NCBI RefSeq assembly: GCF_020857975.1
Contig: NZ_JACWUO010000005.1
Location: 124,001 to 188,000 of the forward strand
Source of the DNA: Stenotrophomonas rhizophila
GTDB taxonomy: Bacteria > Pseudomonadota > Gammaproteobacteria > Xanthomonadales > Xanthomonadaceae
Direction: 5' to 3'
Length of the DNA stretch: 64,000 nt
Shown: piece after piece, positions 1 to 8,989 of the stretch
Layout of the letters: the number at the start of each line of letters is the position of its first letter
How positions within the stretch are numbered: position 1 is the stretch's first letter
The notes under the pieces: model-generated
Database searches by the model: none
What the model saw: the letters and a program-made list of their open reading frames with translations, nothing else
Told to the model about the DNA's origin: nothing
Made by a program: the position numbers and the translations under genes

Positions 1-17
1 CCGGCCGCGCAGGCGCC

Positions 18-34
18 TGCGACAGTGTGTCGCA
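18..34. promoter_or_regulatory. Perfect palindrome upstream of cyoA, RegA/RoxR-type site
   Basis: TGCGACA and TGTCGCA form a perfect inverted repeat with a 3-bp spacer about 140 bp upstream of the cyoA start. The pattern fits the loose consensus YGCGRC-N-GYCGCR described for RegA/PrrA/RoxR redox response regulators, and RoxR is known to control cyo in Pseudomonas. Assignment to that regulator is inference; the palindrome itself is direct. Confidence 0.45.
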
Positions 35-175
35 TCATGTATGGATCATGTCGTTGCCTAACGTACGCCACTGCGGCGGGCACCCCCCATGCATATCGGT
101 CATGCAGGGGGTTGTCCGCCACTTTTCATGATCCGGGCCGCCCGGCCCGGCACTGCGTTGGAAGGGCCGTCCCGC

Positions 176-1150
176 ATGATTCCCGTTACACACCCCGCTC
201 GCCGCGCCACGCCGGCCGGTCGAGCCCGCGCCGGACGCTGGTTCGGCCTGGCAGCGCTGCTGCCCCTGCTTGCCGGGTGCTCCTCCTTGGAGCTGTTCAA
301 CCCCATGGGCAGCATCGCCGAACAGGAGATGCAGCTGATCCTGGTCTGCACCGGCCTGATGCTGCTGGTGGTGGTTCCGGTGATCATCCTCACGCTGTAC
401 TTCGCGTGGCGCTATCGCGCCTCCAACACCCAGGCCACCTATGCGCCGGACTGGTCGCACTCCACCGCCATCGAAGTGGTGATCTGGACCATTCCATGCC
501 TGATCATCGTGGTGCTGGCGGTGCTGATCTGGAACAGCACCCATGCGCTGGATCCCTACCGGCCGATCGCCTCGGACAAGGCGCCGCTGCGCGTTGAGGT
601 GGTGGCGCTGAACTGGAAGTGGTTGTTCATCTACCCCGACCACAACGTGGCCACGGTCAACGAACTGGTGATGCCGGTCGATACGCCGGTGGCCTTCAAG
701 CTCACCTCCGAATCGATGATGAATGCCTTCTTCGTGCCGCAGCTGGGCAGCATGGTCTACACCATGGCCGGCATGCAGACCCGGCTGCACCTGATCGGCC
801 ACACCCCGGGCACCTACGCCGGGATGTCGTCGGCCTACAGCGGCTCGGGCTTTTCGGACATGAAGTTCCCCGCGCGGGTGGTCACCGAGGACGATTTCAG
901 CGCTTGGCTGGCGCAGGCCCGCAGCAGCGGCGCGCACCTGGATGCCGCGCGTCTGTCCGAACTGGAAGTGCCCACCCATGGCGCGCCGCTGCAGCGTTTC
1001 AGTGGCGTGGATACCGGCCTGTTCGATCGCATCGTGGGCCGTTACCACGGCATGGGCGATGACGAAATCTGCCTGCCGGGCGAGCAGCCCGGGGCCACCT
1101 CAAAGACGTCGAGCCTGGTCGCGTCTGCCAGCCGTACCGCGGAGAACTGA
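176..1150 (+). CDS. cyoA: Cytochrome bo3 quinol oxidase subunit II
   Basis: Subunit II of the quinol oxidase, a membrane-anchored periplasmic domain beside subunit I. The ATG at 176 gives 324 residues and puts a lipoprotein signal directly at the N-terminus, with the lipobox ending at Cys35 (LLAGC). Two membrane spans follow, then the cupredoxin fold. The region that carries the CuA cysteines in cytochrome c oxidases reads [11 protein letters not shown] and has no cysteine, so this is a quinol and not a cytochrome c oxidase. It heads a tightly packed operon with cyoBCD. An upstream in-frame ATG at 89 would bury the signal peptide, so it was not used. Confidence 0.95.
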   Translation: MIPVTHPARRATPAGRARAGRWFGLAALLPLLAGCSSLELFNPMGSIAEQEMQLILVCTGLMLLVVVPVIILTLYFAWRYRASNTQATYAPDWSHSTAIEVVIWTIPCLIIVVLAVLIWNSTHALDPYRPIASDKAPLRVEVVALNWKWLFIYPDHNVATVNELVMPVDTPVAFKLTSESMMNAFFVPQLGSMVYTMAGMQTRLHLIGHTPGTYAGMSSAYSGSGFSDMKFPARVVTEDDFSAWLAQARSSGAHLDAARLSELEVPTHGAPLQRFSGVDTGLFDRIVGRYHGMGDDEICLPGEQPGATSKTSSLVASASRTAEN

Positions 1151-1152
1151 TT

Positions 1153-3132
1153 GTGCTTGGAAAGTTGAACCTCGAGGCGATTCCCTACCACGACCCGATC
1201 ATCATGGCCGCGCTGGGCGGCTCGCTGCTACTGGGGCTGGCGATCATCGCGGCCATCACCTATTACAGAAAGTGGGGCTACCTGTGGACCGAGTGGGTCA
1301 CCTCGGTGGACCACAAGAAGATCGGCGTGATGTACATCCTGCTGGCCCTGGTCATGCTGGTGCGCGGCTTCGCCGATGCGCTGATGATGCGCGCCCAGCA
1401 GGCGATCGCGGCCAACGACGCGGCCGGCTACCTGCCGCCGGAACACTACGACCAGATCTTCACCGCCCATGGCGTGATCATGATCTTCTTCGTGGCCACG
1501 CCGCTGATCGTGGGCCTGATGAACATCGTGGTGCCGCTGCAGATCGGTGCGCGCGACGTGGCCTTCCCGTTCGTCAACTCGCTCAGTTTCTGGCTGTCGG
1601 CGGTGGGCGCGGCGCTGGTGATGTTGTCGATGTTCGTCGGCGATTTCGCCGCCACCGGCTGGGTGGCCTACCCGCCGCTGTCGGGGATCGAGTACAGCCC
1701 GACGGTCGGGGTGGACTATTACATCTGGTCGCTGCAGGTGTCGGGCATCGGCACCACGCTGACCGGGCTGAACTTCATCGTCACCATCCTCAAGATGCGT
1801 GCCCCGGGCATGGACCTGATGAAGATGCCGGTGTTCACCTGGACCGCGCTGATCACCAACATCCTGATCGTGGCGATCTTCCCGGTCCTCACCGCGACCC
1901 TGCTGCTGCTGACCATGGACCGCTACCTGGGGATGCATTTCTTCACCAATGATGCCGGCGGCAACGCGATGATGTACGTCAACCTGATCTGGATCTGGGG
2001 CCATCCGGAAGTGTACGTGCTGATCCTGCCGTGCTTCGGCGCGTTCTCGGAGATCATCGCCACCTTCTCGGGCAAGCCGCTGTTCGGTTACCGCTCGATG
2101 GTGTATGCGACCTGCTCGATCGGGGTGCTGTCGTTCTTCGTCTGGCTGCACCATTTCTTCACCATGGGTTCGGGCGCCAACGTCAATGCCTTCTTCGGCA
2201 TCATGACCTCGATCATCTCCATTCCCACCGGGGTGAAGCTGTTCAACTGGCTGTTCACCATGTACCGCGGCCGCATCCGCTACCACTCTTCCACCTTGTG
2301 GACGATCGGCTTCATGGTCACCTTCGCCCTGGGCGGCATGACCGGGGTGATGCTGGCCATTCCCGGCGCGGACTTCGTGCTGCACAACAGCCTGTTCCTG
2401 ATCGCGCACTTCCATAACGTGATCATCGGCGGAGTGGTGTTCGGCTGCCTGGCCGGCATCAGCTTCTGGTTCCCCAAGGCATTCGGCTTCACCCTCAACG
2501 AGCGCTGGGGGAAGATTTCGTTCTGGTGCTGGCTGGTCGGTTTCTACCTGGCATTCATGCCGTTGTACGTGCTCGGTTTCAAGGGCATGACCCGGCGCAT
2601 GAACCACTATGCGGTCGACGGCTACCAGCCGTGGCTGATCGTGGCCGCCATCGGCGCGCTGGTGATCGCCGCCGGCATCGCGGCGATGTTCATCCAGTTC
2701 TATGTCAGCGTGCGCGACCGCAAGGCCAACCTGGACCTGACCGGCGACCCGTGGAACGCACGCAGCCTGGAATGGGCCACCGCCTCGCCGCCGCCGTTCT
2801 ACAACTTCGCCACGCTGCCCACCATCACCTCGCTGGAGCAGCATTGGGACGACAAGCAGCACGGCCGCGCCGGGCAGCGGCCGGTCCGTTACCAGGACAT
2901 CCATATGCCGCGCAATACCGCCGCCGGGGTGGTGATCTCGGTGTTCAGCCTGGTGCTGTGCTTTGCCCTGGTCTGGCATATGTGGGTGCTGGCCGGCATC
3001 GGCCTGGTCGGGGTGATCGCCACCTTCGTGCTGCGTTCCTATGACCGTGACGTGGACTATTACGTGCCCGCCGCCGAGGTGGAGCGCATCGAACAGGCGC
3101 ACTACGCGCAGCTGCAAGGAGCCAAGGCATGA
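1153..3132 (+). CDS. cyoB: Cytochrome bo3 quinol oxidase subunit I
   Basis: Catalytic heme-copper subunit that oxidises ubiquinol, reduces oxygen to water and pumps protons. The 659 residues match the usual length. Visible landmarks are the quinol-site RxxxD (R and D in RGFADAL), the HPEVY motif of the crosslinked His-Tyr, the HH pair ligating CuB, the K-channel lysine in PTGVK and the heme histidines in HFHNV. Translation starts at a GTG two bases after the cyoA stop, with GGAG about 8 bases upstream. The end overlaps cyoC in an ATGA junction, which indicates translational coupling. Confidence 0.97.
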   Translation: MLGKLNLEAIPYHDPIIMAALGGSLLLGLAIIAAITYYRKWGYLWTEWVTSVDHKKIGVMYILLALVMLVRGFADALMMRAQQAIAANDAAGYLPPEHYDQIFTAHGVIMIFFVATPLIVGLMNIVVPLQIGARDVAFPFVNSLSFWLSAVGAALVMLSMFVGDFAATGWVAYPPLSGIEYSPTVGVDYYIWSLQVSGIGTTLTGLNFIVTILKMRAPGMDLMKMPVFTWTALITNILIVAIFPVLTATLLLLTMDRYLGMHFFTNDAGGNAMMYVNLIWIWGHPEVYVLILPCFGAFSEIIATFSGKPLFGYRSMVYATCSIGVLSFFVWLHHFFTMGSGANVNAFFGIMTSIISIPTGVKLFNWLFTMYRGRIRYHSSTLWTIGFMVTFALGGMTGVMLAIPGADFVLHNSLFLIAHFHNVIIGGVVFGCLAGISFWFPKAFGFTLNERWGKISFWCWLVGFYLAFMPLYVLGFKGMTRRMNHYAVDGYQPWLIVAAIGALVIAAGIAAMFIQFYVSVRDRKANLDLTGDPWNARSLEWATASPPPFYNFATLPTITSLEQHWDDKQHGRAGQRPVRYQDIHMPRNTAAGVVISVFSLVLCFALVWHMWVLAGIGLVGVIATFVLRSYDRDVDYYVPAAEVERIEQAHYAQLQGAKA

Positions 3133-3767
3133 GCGGCGATACCTTGGTGGCTGGCCCGGCGCATGGGCAGCTGGAGGCCGGTCAGCACGACCACGGGCAT
3201 GAGCACCACGACGACGGCAACAAGACCGTGGTGGGATTCTGGATGTACCTGATGGGCGACTGCCTGATCTTCGCGGTGCTGTTTGCCACCTTCGGCGTGC
3301 TGCTCAACGGCACCGCCGATGGCCCCAGCGGCAAGGAGCTGTTCAAGCTGGGCTTTGTGCTGTCCGAGACGGTGGTGCTGCTGCTGAGCAGCTTCACCTT
3401 CGGTGTGGCGATGCTGGGCATGCAGGCCGGCAGGCGCAACCAGGTAGTTGCCTGGCTGGTTCTCACCGGCGTGCTCGGCGCGGTGTTCATCGGCATGGAG
3501 CTGTATGAGTTCGCCGAGCTGATCCACGAAGGCGCCACCCCGGATGTCAGCGCCTACCTGTCGGCGTATTTCACCCTGGTGGCTACCCATGGCCTGCATG
3601 TCAGCTTCGGCCTGCTGTGGCTGGCAATCATGATCCACCAGGTGCTGAAGTTCGGCCTGGACGGCATCGTACGCCGTCGCCTGGCCTGCCTGAGCCTGTT
3701 CTGGCATTTCCTCGACCTGGTCTGGATCTGCGTGTTCACCTTCGTCTATCTGCGGGAGTTCGTATGA
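3129..3767 (+). CDS. cyoC: Cytochrome bo3 quinol oxidase subunit III
   Basis: Five-helix subunit III of the oxidase, which stabilises subunit I. The protein has 212 residues, with a short His/Asp-rich cytoplasmic head ([12 protein letters not shown]) before the first membrane span at about residue 35. Its ATG overlaps the cyoB stop codon by four bases, and its own stop overlaps the start of cyoD in the same way. The family match is clear from the [15 protein letters not shown] opening and the [13 protein letters not shown] segment. Confidence 0.94.
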   Translation: MSGDTLVAGPAHGQLEAGQHDHGHEHHDDGNKTVVGFWMYLMGDCLIFAVLFATFGVLLNGTADGPSGKELFKLGFVLSETVVLLLSSFTFGVAMLGMQAGRRNQVVAWLVLTGVLGAVFIGMELYEFAELIHEGATPDVSAYLSAYFTLVATHGLHVSFGLLWLAIMIHQVLKFGLDGIVRRRLACLSLFWHFLDLVWICVFTFVYLREFV

Positions 3768-4105
3768 GCGCCGGTACTGCTGAAACCGACCACGGCGGCG
3801 GCCACGCCACCCTCAAGGGCTATGTCGTCGGCCTGTTGCTTTGCCTGCTGCTGACCGGCGCCTCGTTCGGCGTGGTAATGGGCGAGCTGGTGCCACAACC
3901 GCTGCGCCTGACCGCCATCGTGGTGCTGTGCGTGGTGCAGCTGGTGGCCCAGCTGGTGCTGTTCCTGCATATCGGCGCCGGCCGCAGCCAGCGCGAGAAC
4001 ACCGGCATCTTCCTGTGCACCGCGTTCCTGATCGCGATCGTGGTGGCCGGTTCCCTGTGGGTGATGCACAACGCCACCCAGAACATGATGCCGATGCAGT
4101 TGTGA
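3764..4105 (+). CDS. cyoD: Cytochrome bo3 quinol oxidase subunit IV
   Basis: Small three-helix subunit IV, 113 residues, typical of CyoD and needed for assembly of the CuB centre in the E. coli enzyme. The N-terminus is soluble and His-rich (DHGGGHATLKGY); the segment ending FLHIG is characteristic of the family. The start overlaps the cyoC stop (ATGA). In many operons the next gene is cyoE, heme O synthase, but here it is a copper chaperone, so cyoE must lie elsewhere. Confidence 0.92.
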   Translation: MSAGTAETDHGGGHATLKGYVVGLLLCLLLTGASFGVVMGELVPQPLRLTAIVVLCVVQLVAQLVLFLHIGAGRSQRENTGIFLCTAFLIAIVVAGSLWVMHNATQNMMPMQL

Positions 4106-4575
4106 GCAGCTACTTGCGTCCCCTCCTGCAGGGCATGCTGCTGGCCGTGGCCGTCGTGTTGGCTGCGCTCGCCTCGGCAACGGCGGCCGGCACCGTGACC
4201 GCCAGCCAGGCCTGGATCCGCCTGCCACCGGCCGCCGCTGGCGTGGCCGCCGGCTATGTCCAGCTGCACAACGGCGGCCGCGCCGACCGCCTGCTGTCCG
4301 CGCGGGCCACCGGCTTTGGCCAGGTGCAGATCCATGCCATGCGCATGGACGGCGAGGTCATGCGCATGCACCCCTTGCCCGACGGGCTGGCGTTGCCGGC
4401 CGGGCAGGTCACCGCGCTGCAGCCTGGCGGCCTGCACCTGATGCTGATCGCACCCCAGCGCCCACTGCGGGCCGGCCAGCAGGTGGCGGTCACGCTGCAG
4501 TTCGCCACTGCCGGCGAGCAGGCAGTGGTGTTCGTGGTGGCCGAAGGCAGGGGCGGGCACGGAGCAGGGCGATGA
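4102..4575 (+). CDS. PCu(A)C-type periplasmic copper chaperone
   Basis: Periplasmic copper(I) chaperone of the PCu(A)C/DUF461 family, 157 residues. A GTG start overlapping the cyoD stop gives a clean signal peptide (LLQGMLLAVAVVLAALASATAAG). The copper-binding pattern is present: His in IHAM, a Met ten residues further, and a later HLM (H-x-M). Proteins of this family deliver Cu(I) to CuA or, with Sco, to CuB of heme-copper oxidases. Its place inside the cyo operon suggests that it serves the CuB site of this quinol oxidase, which lacks CuA. The stop overlaps the next start (ATGA). Confidence 0.85.
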   Translation: MSSYLRPLLQGMLLAVAVVLAALASATAAGTVTASQAWIRLPPAAAGVAAGYVQLHNGGRADRLLSARATGFGQVQIHAMRMDGEVMRMHPLPDGLALPAGQVTALQPGGLHLMLIAPQRPLRAGQQVAVTLQFATAGEQAVVFVVAEGRGGHGAGR

Positions 4576-5138
4576 GCGTGCGTGCGCTCGCAGTGGGGCT
4601 GGGCCTGGCGCTGCTGGCGGCCTGCAGCAACGAGCCGGCGCCGATCATGGGCCGCTCCGCGCTGCAGTCGGTGGCCCTGCACAGCAGCGACGGCCGTGAA
4701 CTGTCGATCGGCAGCCTGCGCGGCCGGCCCACGCTGTTGTTCTTCGGCTTCACCCATTGCCCGGAAGTGTGTCCGCTGAGCCTGCTCAAGGCGGTGCAGC
4801 TCAAGCAGCGGCTGGGCCCGCTGGCCGATTCGCTGCAGGTGGTATTTGTCACCGTCGACCCGCGTCGCGATACCCCGGCGCATCTGCGCCAGTACCTGGC
4901 CGCGTTCGACCCGGCGTTCATCGGTTTGGCCGGCGACGAGGCCGGTACGCGTGCCGTGGCCGAAAGCCTGGGCGTGAGCTATCGCCAGGTCGGCGAGGGC
5001 GAGACGGCCACCTTCGAGCACACTGCCTCGTGGTTCCTGCTCGGTGCCGATGGCACCCTGCAGGAAGTACTGGGCTATGCGCTCAGCGATGCACAGATGG
5101 AAGCGCGGTTGCGGGCGCGGCTGGCATCGAACCCTTGA
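4572..5138 (+). CDS. Sco1/SenC/PrrC family copper chaperone
   Basis: Membrane- or lipid-anchored thioredoxin-fold copper chaperone, 188 residues. The signal ends in LLAACSN, a lipobox. The Cu ligands are visible: CPEVC (CxxxC) in FFGFTHCPEVCPLS and the conserved distal His in FEHTASWFL. It is the last gene of the cyoABCD-PCu(A)C-sco operon and overlaps its neighbour by four bases. Sco normally matures CuA; in an operon with a CuA-less oxidase it more likely handles CuB or acts as a thiol-disulfide reductant. Confidence 0.88.
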   Translation: MSVRALAVGLGLALLAACSNEPAPIMGRSALQSVALHSSDGRELSIGSLRGRPTLLFFGFTHCPEVCPLSLLKAVQLKQRLGPLADSLQVVFVTVDPRRDTPAHLRQYLAAFDPAFIGLAGDEAGTRAVAESLGVSYRQVGEGETATFEHTASWFLLGADGTLQEVLGYALSDAQMEARLRARLASNP

Positions 5139-5174
5139 TCCGGCACCCGATGAGCACCGCGGTACGGCCTGGCG

Positions 5175-6008
5175 CTACCCCGCACTGGCCCGCACCTCCC
5201 AGCACGCCGCCGTAAACCGCACGCTGTCGCCTTCCACGAATGGGGCGAAGGCCTGTTCGACTGCCGCCAGTACCCGGGCGCGGGTGGCGGCGTCGATATC
5301 GGCGCTGCGCAGTGCGCTGCCCACCGGACCCAGCAGCGAGATATAGGTGCGCAGGTCCCTGCGCGGGATCTGGCAGGGAACGTCGATGGCGGTGAGCTGC
5401 AGCTCGGTCCAGCCGCTGTCGGTCAGGATGGCGCGTACGCGGTCGGGGTCGGCGAAGGCGAATTGGCCGGGGGCGTCCGGGTCGCGCGCCGGCAGCGTCA
5501 GCATCGGCGCGGCGGCGCGTTCGGCGGTGGTCATGAAGGCATTCTCGGCCGCGCTTCGCCAGGTCAGTGCGTGCAGGCTGCCGCCGTGGCGGGTGGCGTG
5601 GCGCAGCCGGGTGAAGGCCTGCACCGGGTCGTCGAAGAACATCACCCCGAAGCGCGAGACGATGCGGTCGACGCTGGCCGGGGCGAAGGCATGCCGTTGC
5701 GCGTCGGCGACCACGAAGTCCACCTCCAGGCCGGCGTCGCGGGCGCGCTGCCGCGCCCGTTCGATCATCGCCGCGGCGATGTCCACGCCGGTGCAGTGAC
5801 CGCCGCTGCCCAGGCGGGCGGCGATGGCCAGGCTGACCGCGCCGGTGCCGCAGCCGATGTCCAGTACCTGCTGTACCGCGCCGGCAGGCTGGGCCTGGGC
5901 GAGCAGCCTGGCGAACGGGGCGAACATGCCGTCGAGCAGACTCTGGGCCTGGACCCAGGCCTGGCCGGCCAGGCCGTTCCACAGGGCGTGTTGTGCGTTG
6001 TCGGTCAT
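5175..6008 (-). CDS. Class I SAM-dependent methyltransferase
   Basis: Methyltransferase of 277 residues with the glycine-rich SAM motif VLDIGCGTGAVSL near residue 60 and the acidic motif II (GVDIAAAMI). The closest broad groups are UbiE/Arsenite- or bile-like class I enzymes; the substrate cannot be read from the sequence. The start MTDNAQ at 6008 was chosen because the 15 residues upstream are of low quality and would enter the operator. It is transcribed away from a MerR regulator with a shared 78-bp promoter region that contains a SoxR-like operator, so it is probably under its control. Confidence 0.8.
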   Translation of the reverse strand: MTDNAQHALWNGLAGQAWVQAQSLLDGMFAPFARLLAQAQPAGAVQQVLDIGCGTGAVSLAIAARLGSGGHCTGVDIAAAMIERARQRARDAGLEVDFVVADAQRHAFAPASVDRIVSRFGVMFFDDPVQAFTRLRHATRHGGSLHALTWRSAAENAFMTTAERAAAPMLTLPARDPDAPGQFAFADPDRVRAILTDSGWTELQLTAIDVPCQIPRRDLRTYISLLGPVGSALRSADIDAATRARVLAAVEQAFAPFVEGDSVRFTAACWEVRASAG

Positions 6009-6060
6009 CGAAGGCTCGGTCTGGGCTTGCCAGCAGGGGTGGGGAGCCCGCACTCTGCCA

Positions 6061-6078
6061 CTTCAAGTGCACTTGAGG
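6061..6078. promoter_or_regulatory. SoxR/MerR-type operator in divergent promoter
   Basis: The core TCAAGTGCACTTGA (6063-6076) is a perfect 14-bp palindrome. With the flanking CT and GG it closely resembles the SoxR-type box CCTCAAGTTAACTTGAGG. It lies between the divergent methyltransferase and merR genes, and its right edge (GAGG) doubles as the Shine-Dalgarno sequence of merR, which suggests autoregulation. Confidence 0.7.
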
Positions 6079-6086
6079 TCAAGCCG

Positions 6087-6488
6087 ATGCGCGAACTGGA
6101 TATCGCCGAGGTCGTGCGCCGCTCCGGGGTGGCCGCCTCGGCGTTGCGCTACTACGAACAGTTGGGCCTGATCGCGCCGATCGGCCGCCATGGCTTGCGC
6201 CGGGTATTTGCCGACAGCGTGCTGGAACGGTTGGCGCTGATCGCGCTGGGGCGTGCGGCGGGGTTGTCGCTGCAGGAGGTCGGGGTGATGCTGGCCGGCG
6301 AGGGCGCCGCCGACCTGGACCGTGCGCGGCTGGCCGCGCAGGCCGATGCGCTGGACCGCAGCATCGCGCGGATGACCGCGATGCGTGACGGCCTGCGCCA
6401 TGCGGCGGCATGCCGGGCGGCCAGCCACCTGCAGTGCAGCCGTTTCCGCGCGTTGATGCGGCTGGCCACGCGCGCCGGACCGGACTGA
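6087..6488 (+). CDS. MerR-family transcriptional regulator
   Basis: DNA-binding regulator of 133 residues with the MerR winged helix at the N-terminus (ELDIAEVVRRSGVAASALRYYEQLGLI) and a dimerisation helix. The C-terminus carries two cysteines spaced C-x7-C (near CRAASHLQC), a pair found in SoxR-like MerR proteins without the full four-cysteine Fe-S cluster. The inducer is unknown; thiol or electrophile sensing is a guess. GAGG at 6075-6078 precedes the ATG at 8-base spacing. It is convergent with mntH, 18 bp away. Confidence 0.85.
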   Translation: MRELDIAEVVRRSGVAASALRYYEQLGLIAPIGRHGLRRVFADSVLERLALIALGRAAGLSLQEVGVMLAGEGAADLDRARLAAQADALDRSIARMTAMRDGLRHAAACRAASHLQCSRFRALMRLATRAGPD

Positions 6489-6506
6489 CCTGCGGCGTGC
6501 GGCGGG

Positions 6507-7850
6507 TCAGCCGGCCAGGGTGTCCACCAGCAGCTTCACGTTGAGCACCACGATGATCGCGGCGATCAGCCAGGACAGGGCGAGCAGCCAGCGCGGGGCG
6601 ACCAGCGCCCCCATCCTGGCCTTGTCCGACACCAGGCGCACCAGCGGCACCACCGCGAACGGCAGCTGCATCGACAGCAGCACCTGGCTCAACACCAGCA
6701 GCCGCGCAGTGCCCCGCTCGCCGTAGATCGCGGTGACCACCACCACCGGCACGATGGCGATGCCGCGGGTGATCAGCCGCCGCGCCCACGGTGCGATGCG
6801 CAGGCGCAGGAATCCTTCCATCACGATCTGCCCGGCCAGGGTGGCGGTGACCGTGGAGTTGATGCCCGAGGCGAGCAGGGCCACCGCGAACAGGGTGGAG
6901 GCCAGTCCCACGCCGAGCATCGGCGCCAGCAGTTCATGGGCCTGTTCGATCTCCTGCACGTCGGTGCGGCCGTGCGCATGGAATACCGCAGCGGCCAGGA
7001 TCAGGATCGCGGCATTGATGAACAGCGCCAGCATCAGCGCGATGGTGCTGTCGGTCACCGCCCAGCGCAGCGCGCTGCGGCGGCCGGCGTCGGTGCGCGG
7101 GTAGGCACGGGTCTGCACGATGGAGGAGTGCAGGTAGAGATTGTGCGGCATCACTGTGGCCCCGATGATGCCGATCGCCAGGTACAGCGCGTGCGGATTG
7201 GTGACCACCTCGGCGCGCGGAATGAAGCCGCCCAGCACCGCCATCAGGGGCGGGGCGGCCAGCGCGATCTGGATCGCAAAGCAGGCCAGGATCAGCAACA
7301 GCAGCGCGATCACGAACGCTTCCAGTGCGCGGAAGCCGCGGTGCATCAGCAGCAGCACCAGCACCACGTCCACGGCGGTGATGATGGCACCGGCCAGCAG
7401 CGGAATGCCGAACAGCAGCTTGAGCGCGATGGCGGTACCGATCACCTCGGCCAGGTCGCAGGCGATGATGGCGATCTCGCACAGCAGCCACAGGCCGAGG
7501 TTGACCGGGCGGGAATAGTGATCGCGGCAGGCCTGGGCCAGATCGCGGCCGGTGGCGATGCCCAGCCGTGCCGACAGGCCCTGCAGCACGATCGCCATCA
7601 GGTTGGAGAGCAGGATCACCGACAACAACAGGTAGCCGAACTGTGCGCCGCCGGCGATGTCGGTGGCCCAGTTGCCCGGGTCCATATAGCCGACCGAGAC
7701 CAGGTAGCCCGGGCCGAGGAAGGCCAGCAGGCGGAACCACCAGTGCCCGCCGACCGGGACGGCGACGCTGGCGTTCATCTCGCCCAGGCTGGGCGCGTGC
7801 GTGCCGGCCTGCGGGGTGATGGCGGGGCGGGAAGCGGGGTCCGGCGTCAT
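6507..7850 (-). CDS. mntH: NRAMP-family manganese/divalent metal importer
   Basis: Proton-coupled Mn(II) importer of the inner membrane, 447 residues, about 11 helices. The NRAMP signature DPGN in [12 protein letters not shown] and the helix-6 MPHN motif ([11 protein letters not shown]) supply the metal ligands. The N-terminal extension before the first helix is about 35 residues longer than in E. coli. An MntR box lies only 6 bp from this ATG, leaving no room for a normal ribosome site. Translation could therefore be leaderless, or could begin at the internal Met at 7778 (MNASVAV). Confidence 0.93.
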   Translation of the reverse strand: MTPDPASRPAITPQAGTHAPSLGEMNASVAVPVGGHWWFRLLAFLGPGYLVSVGYMDPGNWATDIAGGAQFGYLLLSVILLSNLMAIVLQGLSARLGIATGRDLAQACRDHYSRPVNLGLWLLCEIAIIACDLAEVIGTAIALKLLFGIPLLAGAIITAVDVVLVLLLMHRGFRALEAFVIALLLLILACFAIQIALAAPPLMAVLGGFIPRAEVVTNPHALYLAIGIIGATVMPHNLYLHSSIVQTRAYPRTDAGRRSALRWAVTDSTIALMLALFINAAILILAAAVFHAHGRTDVQEIEQAHELLAPMLGVGLASTLFAVALLASGINSTVTATLAGQIVMEGFLRLRIAPWARRLITRGIAIVPVVVVTAIYGERGTARLLVLSQVLLSMQLPFAVVPLVRLVSDKARMGALVAPRWLLALSWLIAAIIVVLNVKLLVDTLAG

Positions 7851-7856
7851 GGCTGC

Positions 7857-7876
7857 AATATAGCAAAAGCTATATT
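7857..7876. promoter_or_regulatory. MntR box upstream of mntH
   Basis: AATATAGC-AAAA-GCTATATT is a perfect 8-bp inverted repeat with a 4-bp spacer. It shares the TAGC-N4-GCTA core and AT flanks of the enterobacterial MntR operator. It abuts the mntH start codon, so Mn-bound MntR would repress the importer. The mntR gene is not in this window. Confidence 0.85.
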
Positions 7877-7946
7877 AGTAAGGCTGTGCAATGTGGCGCC
7901 CGCCGGTCCGCCCGCCGGTCCGCCCCTGCAAGGCGGCGCCGGGTGG

Positions 7947-8894
7947 TCAGCGCGGTGGCAGCGGCGTCAAGCGCATGCCGTGGGTCTGCGGCAGGCTCAG
8001 CTTCATCGCGTCGATGAAGGCGCGCAGCCGCGGCGGCAGGTGCCGGGCCGGCGGGTAGACCAGGTGCACCGGCAGGGCAGGCGCTTCCCAGCCGGGCAAC
8101 AGGCGCAGCAGGGTGCCGGCCTGCAGGGCCTCGTCGGCCAGCCAGGCCGACACCACCGCCGCGCCCAGCCCGGACAGGGCGGCCTGGCGCACCACGAACA
8201 GGTTGTCGGTCAGCAGCCGCGGCTGGATCGGCACCTGCAGGGCCGGGCCACCATCGCCGGGCAGCAGGGTGATGCGCTCGCGGTAGTAGGTGGTCAGGGC
8301 GATCCACGGCAGCTGCGGCAGCAGCGCCGGGTCGCGCACGTCGGCGCTGCCGACCAGCGACGGTGCGGCGATCACGATGCGCGGCACTTCGGCCAGCGGC
8401 ACCGCCACCAGGTTGGCGGTCTCGATCGCACCGACCCGGATCGCACAGTCGATGCCGTCGGCGATGAAGTCCGGGGCGCGGTCTTCCAGCATCCACTCCA
8501 GCGAGACCTGCGGGTAGCGCGCCAGGAACGCCAGCATCGGCGCCAGCAGCTGGGCCTGGCCGAAGGCATGCGGCACCACCACCCGCAACCGGCCGCGCGG
8601 GACATCCAGCTCGCCGCGCAGGTCGGCCTGGATCGCGTCCCAGTCCTGCACCAGCCCACGGGCATGGGCGTAGCAGCGCTGGCCATCCTCGGTGAGGGTC
8701 ATGCGGTGGGTGGACCGCTGCAGCAGGTGCAGGCCGAACAGTTTTTCCAGGGCCTGCAGCCGCCGGCTGACGGTGGGCTGGGTGGTGCCCAGCTGGGCCG
8801 CAGCGGCCGACAGGCTGCCGCTTTCGACGATGCGCACGAAGGTGCGCAGCAGGTCGATACGGTCGGCACCGACGGACATCTGCGGATCGGTCAT
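7947..8894 (-). CDS. LysR-family transcriptional regulator
   Basis: Regulator of 315 residues with an N-terminal winged helix (SLSAAAAQLGTTQPTVSRRL, residues about 22-41) and a LysR substrate-binding domain from about residue 95. The start at 8894 (MTDPQMSV) fits the family; a second Met lies five residues in. It is divergent from an MFS exporter, the usual LysR arrangement, so that exporter is the likely target. It lies upstream of mntH on the same strand with a 96-bp gap and no evident link. Confidence 0.88.
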   Translation of the reverse strand: MTDPQMSVGADRIDLLRTFVRIVESGSLSAAAAQLGTTQPTVSRRLQALEKLFGLHLLQRSTHRMTLTEDGQRCYAHARGLVQDWDAIQADLRGELDVPRGRLRVVVPHAFGQAQLLAPMLAFLARYPQVSLEWMLEDRAPDFIADGIDCAIRVGAIETANLVAVPLAEVPRIVIAAPSLVGSADVRDPALLPQLPWIALTTYYRERITLLPGDGGPALQVPIQPRLLTDNLFVVRQAALSGLGAAVVSAWLADEALQAGTLLRLLPGWEAPALPVHLVYPPARHLPPRLRAFIDAMKLSLPQTHGMRLTPLPPR

Positions 8895-8989
8895 GCGTTT
8901 CTCGTATGAGCTATATGCGGGCCAGCCTACTACACGGTTGCTGCGGCAAGGAGGATGCTGGCGCCACTTTCCCCGCTCTGGAATTCCCC

